From Hodarchaeum sp048939265 (GTDB lineage: Archaea; Asgardarchaeota; Heimdallarchaeia; Hodarchaeales; Hodarchaeaceae), in NCBI GenBank assembly GCA_048939265.1, contig JBHLPQ010000001.1:10318-74317 (forward strand): DNA of 64,000 bases. The letters are read 5' to 3'. A program made the position numbers and the translations under genes. The notes under the pieces are model-generated. The model was not told the origin of the DNA, ran no database searches, and saw nothing but the letters and a program-made list of their open reading frames with translations. This document shows, piece by piece, positions 29,382 through 37,523 of the stretch. The number at the start of each line of letters is the position of its first letter. Within the stretch, counting starts at the first letter, position 1.

Positions 29382-30095
29382 TCAATTATTCTGTCCGTTA
29401 ATCATGATCTCTTTCATTTTACCTTCTTTCATAATGAAACAGTGATCGGTCTTCTTAACCATTCTCAAGTCATGTGTAACCATGACAATAGTTTTTTCCA
29501 GATTGTCACAGGATGTACGGAGGTAGTTAACGATTTTAAGTGCGTTGACAGTATCAAGTTGACTGGTTGGTTCGTCCAGAATGAGTAAATCTGGATTATT
29601 AGCTAAAGCAATAGCAAGACTCAACCTTTGGAGTTCCCCACCAGATAATTGAAAAGGTTTCCTCGAAGCTTTTGTTTCCAGATCTACCTGTTTAAGTAAG
29701 GTTTTGACCCTTGTCTTCCCCTCTTGTAAATTGGGATGAGTTGAACATAAGACTATTGGAAAAAAAACGTTATCAAAAACACTAAGATCCCATATAACAT
29801 TCTCCCGAGGATTTTGTAACATTAAGCCAATATGTTTTCTGTAATAAAAGAGTTTTTCTTTTGTTGATAGTTCATTAATGAGATGATCTTCTATTTTAAT
29901 AAATCCAGCGGATGGTTCCAACAGGCCTGTGATAATCATTAACAGTGTAGTTTTACCACAACCACTAGGCCCTAAAATGCTGATAAATTCTCCTTTATGC
30001 ACCGTGAGATGTATTCCTCTTAAGGTAGCTTTCTTTACTTTGGATTTTTGTGGATATATCTTAATAATATCCTCACAGTGTAAATATGGTTGCAT
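29382..30095 (-). CDS. ABC transporter ATPase
   Basis: 237 residues. Walker A GPSGCGKTT, Q-loop LQNPRENVIWDLS, signature LSGGELQRL, Walker B LILDEPTSQLD and VTHDLR are all intact. The Q-loop region QNPRENVIWDLSVFDNV is like that of the ATPase at 26918 (QSPRDNLVWGLSAIDNV), which suggests that these two are the equivalent subunits of the two modules. This one lacks the C-terminal extension of its partner. It starts three bases after the permease stop. Confidence 0.93.
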   Translation of the reverse strand: MQPYLHCEDIIKIYPQKSKVKKATLRGIHLTVHKGEFISILGPSGCGKTTLLMIITGLLEPSAGFIKIEDHLINELSTKEKLFYYRKHIGLMLQNPRENVIWDLSVFDNVFFPIVLCSTHPNLQEGKTRVKTLLKQVDLETKASRKPFQLSGGELQRLSLAIALANNPDLLILDEPTSQLDTVNALKIVNYLRTSCDNLEKTIVMVTHDLRMVKKTDHCFIMKEGKMKEIMINGQNN

Positions 30096-30098
30096 TTC

Positions 30099-32960
30099 TT
30101 AATCCTCCTGTTCATATTGTTTTAATAACAAACCAGTTGAATATCTCTGCTGTATAATATTTGAAGGAATAAGTGAAATGATCACGAAAATGAGAAACCA
30201 GATGAAATATGGAATGAATGCATTGAATGGAAGAATGACTGGGGGATATAACCCACTTTTTTGCAGCCATAAAATCGATTGAGAGGAAAAATAAATTATA
30301 CAATATAAGATTCCAGTGCATGTACCAATAATTAATGCTGTAAAAATTACAAAAACACTTTCTATCAGGGTAACTAAAAAGATTTCCTGTTTCTTCACTC
30401 CTAACGCTCGTTCAAGAGCATGTTCTCTTGTCCGTCGATTCTGTTGAAACATACCAAGAAGTAAGACGCAGCCACAAGCGAGTACAAGAGAGACAAGAAG
30501 AACAACTTGCTGAGAATCTATAAACTGATCCCAAGATCGATTAACTTTCATATTCATTATTTCTTGAGATGTCCACGATATTTCTGCTAAATAATCTTCT
30601 TTCAAAATTTGAAGTACTTCTGGAGAGATTTCTGAATCAGTATTGATTAAAAAATAATGTTTCTTTACAATTGAACTTGGTTCATCCGATATTGCCTCTA
30701 AACCCTGAAGGAAATCTTTATGGATAATCATAGCTTGATCCCCAGGGGACCTGGCAATTAATGGATAAATTTTAAATGAAGAAACCACTGTGACATTCGC
30801 TATAGGATGAATAAAATATTCAAAATGAGCTGAAAAGTTTTCTGCCAATAATTGGAGATGATATAAACTATCAATTTTAAGATCCTGTAAGAAAAGAAAT
30901 TGTTTACTGACACTCACCTTGGATTTATTGGTCAGAATGGCTTTTTGGAAAGCAGCCATGGAGGGGGTAAACTCTAACTGCCAATGATTGTATCCAACCT
31001 CAAAAAAAGTTTCAGGATCAATACCTAATAAAGCAATGGATGAACTACTAGAGATCATTCCGAAATCATCCCATTCCGCGTCAAAATCCATATTAGCAAC
31101 CGTTATTTTTGTAAACACACTTTGTGAGGGAAGGTTTTCTGTTAAAAAGGTTGTTAAGGCTGCTTCCTTTGTTTCAGGAAATCCAATTCTATAATCAGCT
31201 CCAACAACAAATCTGGCTTGCTCTATCATATGAAAGTTAGCGGAAGCATGTGACGTTAAAAGACAAAAGGAATAGAAGACAAGTAAAGTAAGAAATAACC
31301 AAGTATCTGAAAATGATTTACGAAAACGGTTAATGTTTTTTAGAGCAAAAGTAGGGAGGCTGTTTCCCCTTTTCCACAAAGAATTTGACAAGAATATCAC
31401 AAAACTCGAGAATATGAATCTTAATGAGAAGAGGAGTCCAATTGTTAGACATACCAATGAGATTGTAACTAAATATTGTGTGAATTCCTTTAGCCCTACC
31501 CATATATCTAATACTGGAAGAAATATTTTAGGAATATCAAGTAAGTTCACAATGAAAGAAAAAGCAATAATGATGATCCCAAACAATATCATCTTCAAAG
31601 CCCAAGAGTGTATAGTTACCTCTTCGCTTTTTCTGAAACTGGGTAAATCCTTCCCCAAGTAAACTCTAACTATATTTCCCGCTATTTTTCCATAAACCAT
31701 TCCGTTTATCATGATCGAAATGAACAATACATAAAGAAACCAATTGTTAATGTTGAGGATTAATAACGTTGTTGTACTCATGAATGAAATTAAAAAAACG
31801 CTTAAGATTACACCTAGTAATCCTCCCAGTAGGAGTGTTCCCAATATACTCACTCCTACTTCAAAGACAAGTAGTACAAAGATTTGTTTTAATGAGAACC
31901 CTCGTATAAATAATGATTGATTTCGCTTTAATCGAGAAAAGTTAGTATTATCTACAACATAATTCGTGAAGTAAAGAGAAATGATTATCACTGGCAATGA
32001 AAGGAATAAAAATTCAAAAAAACGAGTTTCCCATAATCTCTGAAAATCATTCAATTTTCTCTCTAAATAATCTTCACCCCAAGATAATCCTTGTATATTC
32101 CGTTTGAAGAGTTTTAGTCGCGATAAATATAATCCCCGATCTTGAGCTTTCAACTTATCCACATTGAATAATAAAAAGAATTCGATGTAACCTCTTCTTT
32201 CTTTTTTTGGATTAGAGGAAGAGATCCCAATTTTTTTTACAAGAGATGAATAATCATTTTTCCTAGTAATAAGACCATACCGATAACCGATATTGATACC
32301 TGTAATTCCCCTAAGCTGTTTAAGGTATTCATAGTACGATTCACGGGTTGGAAATTGATTTGATTGGAAGAATGGAAGGATCCCCACGATTTTTAGGGGA
32401 AAAGAAGAATTTGGATATATTGCAGAAAAAGAGTAGTTTGAATTGATTGTATACTCATTCTTTTCTCTTTCAGGTATCATCAAGATCGTTTCATTAGCGT
32501 TTTGGGGCAGCCTGCTTTCAGGAAGAAGTAATGTTTCAAGGACACTTGCTTTATCATCCTCAAAAAAATATGTGTTCCCAAGGAGATGACTATCCCCCCA
32601 GGTGGTTGTATTCTGATTTCTACTAGATATCCCAGGTTCTATCCACGATCCCTGCAGAAAATTTTGTAAGTCAGTGTCATTTAGTTGGATTTCGATATTT
32701 CTGATGATTTGATTGAGAGATGCCATTTCAAAGGCTAGATAATTTGCTGAAAAACTAATTTCTAATTTAATATGGTATCTGTATTCTTCAGATAACTCTC
32801 TTCGTGTGGCCATAAATAATGCATCACTATTTGAATCTAAAATAATGCAAACAGAAGTAACTACTGCCATAATTAAAGCTAAAGAGAAAATAATAGGGAA
32901 CAAATTCCTCCTATTTCCTTTAAGTAATTTAATATTCAAAAGGAGTTTCTCAACCACCAT
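30099..32960 (-). CDS. ABC transporter permease, FtsX/MacB type
   Basis: About 953 residues with the same plan as the permease at 24018: first helix near 17-40, a long outer domain, a block of helices (about 318-345, 355-400, 405-420, 450-480 and 495-525), a helix near 545-565, a second outer domain with few Cys, and three C-terminal helices (about 830-855, 868-905 and 920-940). The two permeases look like diverged paralogues. The ATG at 32960 has GAGGGTG five bases upstream, better than the GTG at 32966. A perfect 8+8 palindrome lies about 105 bases upstream. Confidence 0.88.
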   Translation of the reverse strand: MVVEKLLLNIKLLKGNRRNLFPIIFSLALIMAVVTSVCIILDSNSDALFMATRRELSEEYRYHIKLEISFSANYLAFEMASLNQIIRNIEIQLNDTDLQNFLQGSWIEPGISSRNQNTTTWGDSHLLGNTYFFEDDKASVLETLLLPESRLPQNANETILMIPEREKNEYTINSNYSFSAIYPNSSFPLKIVGILPFFQSNQFPTRESYYEYLKQLRGITGINIGYRYGLITRKNDYSSLVKKIGISSSNPKKERRGYIEFFLLFNVDKLKAQDRGLYLSRLKLFKRNIQGLSWGEDYLERKLNDFQRLWETRFFEFLFLSLPVIIISLYFTNYVVDNTNFSRLKRNQSLFIRGFSLKQIFVLLVFEVGVSILGTLLLGGLLGVILSVFLISFMSTTTLLILNINNWFLYVLFISIMINGMVYGKIAGNIVRVYLGKDLPSFRKSEEVTIHSWALKMILFGIIIIAFSFIVNLLDIPKIFLPVLDIWVGLKEFTQYLVTISLVCLTIGLLFSLRFIFSSFVIFLSNSLWKRGNSLPTFALKNINRFRKSFSDTWLFLTLLVFYSFCLLTSHASANFHMIEQARFVVGADYRIGFPETKEAALTTFLTENLPSQSVFTKITVANMDFDAEWDDFGMISSSSSIALLGIDPETFFEVGYNHWQLEFTPSMAAFQKAILTNKSKVSVSKQFLFLQDLKIDSLYHLQLLAENFSAHFEYFIHPIANVTVVSSFKIYPLIARSPGDQAMIIHKDFLQGLEAISDEPSSIVKKHYFLINTDSEISPEVLQILKEDYLAEISWTSQEIMNMKVNRSWDQFIDSQQVVLLVSLVLACGCVLLLGMFQQNRRTREHALERALGVKKQEIFLVTLIESVFVIFTALIIGTCTGILYCIIYFSSQSILWLQKSGLYPPVILPFNAFIPYFIWFLIFVIISLIPSNIIQQRYSTGLLLKQYEQED

Positions 32961-33065
32961 AATCACCCTCTAAGTTGAAACCACCGTTTTCTGTTCTTCT
33001 TAATACACCTCTTTAATAATCCATCATCACTTCAATTATACCTTTAGTCCATTGCTTACATAATG

Positions 33066-33083
33066 ATGTTCACCTGTGAACAT
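33066..33083. promoter_or_regulatory. Perfect inverted repeat, likely operator
   Basis: ATGTTCAC, two bases, GTGAACAT: eight perfect pairs. It lies between the end of the acyl-CoA mutase operon and the start of the minus-strand ABC permease, about 105 bases upstream of the latter. A repeat of this size and symmetry is typical of a binding site for a dimeric HTH repressor. It would most simply control the ABC module. Confidence 0.5.
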
Positions 33084-33177
33084 GTCCTATTTTTTAACCC
33101 TATCCATTTTTCATGTAAAAAATAGTTAATCCTTAGTTGTTAATATTTTCCCTTCTAAGAAGGCTATTCTACTACTT

Positions 33178-33582
33178 CTACAGTGAACGTTTGAGATTCG
33201 ACTTAACAAAATCTACAATGTCCTTGGTATCAGTTCCAGGACCAAAAATTCCCTTGATTCCAATTTCGTTTAACTTTGGAACGTCTACATCAGGAATGAT
33301 CCCACCTGCGACAACAAGAGTATCGCTTATCATCTCATTCTGTTTGAGTAATTCAATTACTTTCGGAAATAACGCCATGTGAGATCCACTTAAACTGGAA
33401 AGTCCAATGACATCAACATCCTCTTGAAGTGCTGCTTCAACTATCTGCTCTGGACTTTTATGCAGTCCAGTATAAATGACCTCCATTCCTGCATCTCTCA
33501 AAGCTCGTGCAACGACCTTTACACCTCGGTCGTGTCCATCTAATCCAGGTTTTGCTAATAGAACTCTAATTTTTCGGGTCAT
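33178..33582 (-). CDS. B12-binding small subunit of acyl-CoA mutase (isobutyryl-CoA mutase-like)
   Basis: 134 residues. The cobalamin-binding domain with the DxHxxG motif (D15, H17, G20 in LDGHDRG), in which His is the lower cobalt ligand, then the SxL and GG motifs (IGLSSLSGSH and VVAGGII). It pairs with the 571-residue large subunit ahead of it. The sizes match the two-subunit isobutyryl-CoA mutase IcmA/IcmB better than the fused methylmalonyl-CoA mutase. The ATG at 33582 has AGGTGA seven bases upstream; a GTG nine bases earlier is less likely. It is the last gene of the adenosyltransferase, large subunit, small subunit operon. Confidence 0.9.
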   Translation of the reverse strand: MTRKIRVLLAKPGLDGHDRGVKVVARALRDAGMEVIYTGLHKSPEQIVEAALQEDVDVIGLSSLSGSHMALFPKVIELLKQNEMISDTLVVAGGIIPDVDVPKLNEIGIKGIFGPGTDTKDIVDFVKSNLKRSL

Positions 33583-33600
33583 TATTTTCACCTGAAAATA

Positions 33601-35316
33601 TCAGATCAATTGATCTCCCTTCCATTCTCCAAAGACCTCTCTTAAAACATCACATATCTCACCAACAGAGGCATAAGCTTTCACAGCTTTCAGAATAGGA
33701 GGCATCAAATTGCCAGCGCCTTCAGCAGCCTCACGTACCTCAACCAACGCGTCATTTACCGCCTTATTGTCTCGTTCCTTTTTGGTTTGGTGCAGACGCG
33801 CTATCTGTCGTTCTGCTATTTCTTCTCCAATTTGAAGGAGAGGAACCTTGATTTCTTCTTCCGAGCCATATTCATTAACTCCTACTATTACCCGTTGGTT
33901 TTCCTCTATTTCTTTTTGATATAGATATGCTGCATTCGCTATTTCTTGTTGAAAAAATCCCTTTTCTATCGCAGGTATGACCCCACCCAACTGTTCAATT
34001 TTGGAAAAATATTCTTCAGTTTGTTCTTCCATTTCATTTGTCAATGCTTCTACAAAATAGCTTCCTGCTAAAGGATCAATCGTATTTGTTACACCACTTT
34101 CGTGAGCAAGAATCTGTTGAGTTCGTAGTGCAATTTCAACTGCTTCCTCACTAGGTAAAGCTAATGCTTCATCTAGCGAATTTGTGTGGAGAGATTGAGT
34201 TCCACCCAATACTGCTGCGAGTGCTTGGATAGTAGTACGTACAACATTATTATAAGGCTGTTGAGCAGTTAAGGAGCATCCTGCAGTCTGAGTATGAAAG
34301 CGTAACCACATTGAACGGGATTTTTTTGGCTGATATTTCTTAATGTGACGAGCCCAGATACGACGGGCAGCACGATACTTAGCTATTTCTTCAAACAGGT
34401 CATTATGTGAATTAAAAAAGAAAGATAACCGAGGAGCAAAGTCATCGATATCCATACCAGCTTCTACGGCCCATTTCACATATTCTAGTCCATCAACTAA
34501 AGTAAAAGCAAGTTCTTGAACCGCAGTTGACCCTGCTTCGCGAATATGATATCCAGAAATAGAAATAGTATTCCAACGAGGAACGTGTTCTGAACAATAC
34601 TTAATAATATCCACTATAATTCGCATCGATGGTTTTGGAGGAAATATATACGATTTTTGAGCAATAAATTCTTTAAGAATGTCATTTTGAATGGTTCCAC
34701 CAATTTGATCGGGCCTAACCCCTTGTTTTTCTGCTACTGCAATGTACATAGCGAGTAATATCGCTGCAGGAGCATTAATTGTCATTGATGTGGTCACCTG
34801 ATTGAGGGGAATTCCATCAAACAAGATCTCCATGTCTTTTAATGTATCAATAGCCACACCTAACTTGCCAACCTCTCCAAGGGACATGGGATGGTCAGAT
34901 TCACGACCATAAATCGTAGGGAGATGAAAAGCCACACTCAATCCTGTCATTCCGTGCTCTAGAAGAAACTTAAATCTTTGATTTGTCTCTTCAGCGCCTC
35001 CAAATCCCGCAAATTGACGCATGGTCCATAAACGACCCCGATACATAGTCGGTTGAACGCCTCGTGTGAATGGAAACATACTTGGATATCCTAAGTCATC
35101 TTGGTAACCCCAATTAGAAGGCAGATCTGTAGGATCATATATTCGATTAATAGGTTGACTAGAGGTTGTCATAAACTTCTGTAACCGCTCTGAATGTTTT
35201 TTTGTAGCGTTCTTGTAGATCGATTCCCATTCTTTGCGTTTTCGTTTGATATCATCTAAAGAATTGGCTTTTTCTTCCATTGGAGTTCTTCCACTCTTTG
35301 TTGTATTCGAAGTCAA
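33601..35316 (-). CDS. Acyl-CoA mutase large subunit, isobutyryl-CoA mutase-like
   Basis: 571 residues: the TIM-barrel catalytic subunit of an adenosylcobalamin-dependent acyl-CoA mutase (LWTMRQFAGFGGAEETN, GTIQNDILKEF, SISGYHIREAG, AGSYFVEALTNEMEE). The residues equal to Tyr89, Arg207 and His244 of methylmalonyl-CoA mutase are F102, Q220 and H257, with identical spacing (118 and 37). Phe and Gln at these sites are the known signature of isobutyryl-CoA mutase; Tyr and Arg bind the malonyl carboxylate in methylmalonyl-CoA mutase. It should interconvert isobutyryl-CoA and butyryl-CoA, in valine or butyrate metabolism (inference). The TTG start at 35316 overlaps the stop of the upstream gene as TTGA; an ATG twelve codons in is the alternative. 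Confidence 0.9.
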   Translation of the reverse strand: MTSNTTKSGRTPMEEKANSLDDIKRKRKEWESIYKNATKKHSERLQKFMTTSSQPINRIYDPTDLPSNWGYQDDLGYPSMFPFTRGVQPTMYRGRLWTMRQFAGFGGAEETNQRFKFLLEHGMTGLSVAFHLPTIYGRESDHPMSLGEVGKLGVAIDTLKDMEILFDGIPLNQVTTSMTINAPAAILLAMYIAVAEKQGVRPDQIGGTIQNDILKEFIAQKSYIFPPKPSMRIIVDIIKYCSEHVPRWNTISISGYHIREAGSTAVQELAFTLVDGLEYVKWAVEAGMDIDDFAPRLSFFFNSHNDLFEEIAKYRAARRIWARHIKKYQPKKSRSMWLRFHTQTAGCSLTAQQPYNNVVRTTIQALAAVLGGTQSLHTNSLDEALALPSEEAVEIALRTQQILAHESGVTNTIDPLAGSYFVEALTNEMEEQTEEYFSKIEQLGGVIPAIEKGFFQQEIANAAYLYQKEIEENQRVIVGVNEYGSEEEIKVPLLQIGEEIAERQIARLHQTKKERDNKAVNDALVEVREAAEGAGNLMPPILKAVKAYASVGEICDVLREVFGEWKGDQLI

Positions 35317-35858
35317 TACTCAACACCTTTTCGGGCTAATATCTGCTTTTGATATGGATGTTTATGTTCACAAATCTCTGTATAATAATCAGCAAGATCA
35401 ATTAATACATTAGGCGCGTCTCTGCCTGTTAAAACCAACTCAAGATTTTTAGGTTTTTGCTTGATGATATCAATTACCTGTTTTTCAGATATTAATTTAA
35501 AGTCCAAAGCAACGTTAATCTCATCTAAAATCAAAATATCCCATTTCTCTTCTGTAATGGCTAATTTAGCACGATCTAAAGCAGCTTTAGCTTCATCTAA
35601 ATCAATTTTCTTCGGATTATCCTTATTGACAAACTCAGGTGTCCCATACTGAAGAATGGTTATTTCAGGAATAGTCTGTATAACTCTTAATTCCCCATAA
35701 TCCCACCCTTTTTTCATAAATTGGATAATCAATGACCGAAATCCATGTCCTGCAGCTCGAAGTGCCAATCCTAAAGCAGATGTCGTCTTCCCTTTCCCAT
35801 TACCAGAAATAACGTGAATTAATCCGAGCTGAGATGTTTCAATGCTTTCCTCATTCAT
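35313..35858 (-). CDS. Cob(I)alamin adenosyltransferase (CobA/BtuR type)
   Basis: 181 residues. Makes adenosylcobalamin from cob(I)alamin and ATP. The P-loop SGNGKGKTTSALG (about residues 19-31), the QFMKKGWDYGE region, LILDEINVAL and TGRDAP are classic for the CobA (BtuR/CobO) family. It starts the operon and its last codon overlaps the start of the mutase large subunit, so the enzyme probably supplies cofactor directly to the mutase. Full length for the family. Confidence 0.93.
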   Translation of the reverse strand: MNEESIETSQLGLIHVISGNGKGKTTSALGLALRAAGHGFRSLIIQFMKKGWDYGELRVIQTIPEITILQYGTPEFVNKDNPKKIDLDEAKAALDRAKLAITEEKWDILILDEINVALDFKLISEKQVIDIIKQKPKNLELVLTGRDAPNVLIDLADYYTEICEHKHPYQKQILARKGVEY

Positions 35859-36037
35859 TATATCGACCCTAAATCTACTTGTTGGAATGTTTAAAGGAAT
35901 GATACTCGCTTCATTAAATCATTCAATTCCTCTCTACCAAAAGATAAGAGATTTATTTCCTTCTCTTTTCTTTGAAAATAGGCTTTATTCTTGAAGCTCT
36001 AAATAAATAACCTCTTAAAAGGTCTTTCAATTACTCT

Positions 36038-36138
36038 GGCCGACGTAGGATAGATACGAGCAGCTGACTGCTTGTAGTACAATGGTAGTCTCGGAGGTTG
36101 TGGCCCTTCATGTCCGGGTTCGATTCCCGGTGTCGGCC
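36038..36138 (+). tRNA. tRNA-His (GTG anticodon) with D-loop insertion
   Basis: G-1 at 36038 faces C73 at 36138, the identity pair of tRNA-His. Acceptor 36039-36045 pairs with 36131-36137 (one G-T). Anticodon stem 36093-36097/36105-36109 with loop 36098-36104 has GTG at 36100-36102. T stem 36114-36118/36126-36130 with loop TTCGATT. The variable loop is four bases and no CCA is encoded. A D stem GGAT/GTCT (36048-36051/36088-36091) is possible with wobble pairs. The D loop carries about 28 extra bases; removing 36055-36082 leaves a normal 73-base tRNA. This is the only tRNA I found. Confidence 0.9.
36055..36082 (+). other. Probable intron in the D loop of tRNA-His
   Basis: An insertion of about 28 bases between the two halves of the D arm. 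It starts with a 9-pair hairpin (36055-36063 with 36068-36076, one G-T, loop CTGA). The exact splice points are uncertain by a few bases. I could not draw a fully canonical bulge-helix-bulge, although a three-pair TAC/GTA helix next to the D stem is possible. D-arm introns are known in some archaea but are not the usual place (37/38). Confidence 0.6.
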
Positions 36139-36309
36139 CTCACTTTTAACACAAGATTTTATATATAAATCACTGCTACAATCACCCTCAGCTTTATTTT
36201 GTCAGTTATGCATCTCTCTTCGGATTTCTTGGTAAAAATAAAAATGAAGATACCTTTTTTCTATTAAAGGATCCTTACTTAGAGTTGCCATTAAAGAGCC
36301 TGAAGATTA

Positions 36310-37437
36310 CTATTCCATATTCGCATGAACTATTGGAGGATCACCAGGAGTTATTGTGATTAAATTTCTTGAAACTAACTCCTCTTGTAACATTTGTTTG
36401 AGCCTCGTGGGATGTGCACCAACAGACATGGCAAGTGTAGGAAGATCTAGAGAACCTCCAAGATTTAGTAAAATCAAGATTGAAGCATATAAGGGATGGG
36501 TGGAAAGTAACCTCTGAGTGTATTCCAAGATTATATTACGTTGAGTACGTTCATCATATATTTTGGTCAGTTTTTCTTGAAGGGTTTTCTGCTCCTCTTC
36601 GGCCATTGTAAGAGCTTCTTCCAGACGAGATACCGTCATTTTATACTGTTTAGAGTCTACTTCATGTCGTTCAATTTCATTCTTTAAGCGGGTCTGCATT
36701 TCTTCTATCTCTAAATCATAATCCTGACGTACCTGCTTTAATCGTTGTTGTACAGCCTCTTCTAACATCCGAGCATAATAATCTTCTTGTATTTGATAGG
36801 TTTCAGCAACTGAGGCTAACGCCTCTTCAATATCTTTTTCGTGGATCTTTTCATTCTCTTTTAATTTTTCAATTAACGCCTCTTTCGCAGCTAATTCTGA
36901 TCTAATCTCCACAACGCTTTTTTGGGTTAGCTGTTCCTGCTCTTGAAGGCTTTGAACTTGATTCTGCAACCGTTTGATTTCTATCTCTTGTTGTGCGACT
37001 TTATCCTTATTTTCCTCATAAATCTGACGGTTTTCCTCCCGCTCGTGTTCAAACTGAGACAGCTGTGTATTCTTGTCTTTGATCTGGCCTTTTAAGGTCT
37101 TAATCTCTGCCTCGAATACTTGAATTTGTTCTTCTGTAACAGAAGAAGTGACTTCTTGAAGGAATGTCGCATCACTTTGAATGATTTGGCGAATCCGACC
37201 CAAAGATTTGAGTGTAATACGGGTCAATTCTCCATCTACAACACGTGCGGTCTCCTTCCTGATTATTTTAATAAATTCTTCTAAATCTTTGTAAGTAAAA
37301 TGTGGAAGGCCTTGGGTGACGAAAGAGCTTTTCGCCCCAGAAATACCTACACCAATCTCCTGCTGAGCAACCTCTCGATCTTTAGCCATTTCATTAATAA
37401 ACTCTAAACCATACTCCTTCAGCGTTTTTTGTGCCAT
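36310..37437 (-). CDS. Coiled-coil protein with C-terminal winged-helix-like domain
   Basis: About 375 residues. The N-terminal 85 residues form a small domain that includes a GVGISGAKSSFV segment. Residues 105-310 form a long uninterrupted coiled coil rich in Glu, Gln, Lys and Leu. The last 65 residues (LYASILILLNLGGSLDLPTLA, then a second helix and a final beta pair) look like a winged-helix domain of the kind that reads chromatin or DNA. No family recognised. It lies between tRNA-His and RNase III, divergent from the latter. The ATG at 37437 is preferred over the one at 37452 because GAAGGAAAG precedes it. It may act as a DNA- or RNA-tethering protein (inference). Confidence 0.6.
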   Translation of the reverse strand: MAQKTLKEYGLEFINEMAKDREVAQQEIGVGISGAKSSFVTQGLPHFTYKDLEEFIKIIRKETARVVDGELTRITLKSLGRIRQIIQSDATFLQEVTSSVTEEQIQVFEAEIKTLKGQIKDKNTQLSQFEHEREENRQIYEENKDKVAQQEIEIKRLQNQVQSLQEQEQLTQKSVVEIRSELAAKEALIEKLKENEKIHEKDIEEALASVAETYQIQEDYYARMLEEAVQQRLKQVRQDYDLEIEEMQTRLKNEIERHEVDSKQYKMTVSRLEEALTMAEEEQKTLQEKLTKIYDERTQRNIILEYTQRLLSTHPLYASILILLNLGGSLDLPTLAMSVGAHPTRLKQMLQEELVSRNLITITPGDPPIVHANME

Positions 37438-37523
37438 ATATCTTTCCTTCATATATTGAGAAGAATCTCGCTCATAATTTAATTTAAATTATAAAATTTT
37501 CAGCTTCCTTTAAATCATTCTAC

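Noticed and set aside
28508..33190. Short matches (ACTTGATAAAATTT at 23817 and 28551; CTACTTCT-CAGTGA at 28508 and 33172) round the ABC modules
   Set aside because: Repeats of about 14 bases are expected by chance in 64 kb of AT-rich DNA; there is no further extension.
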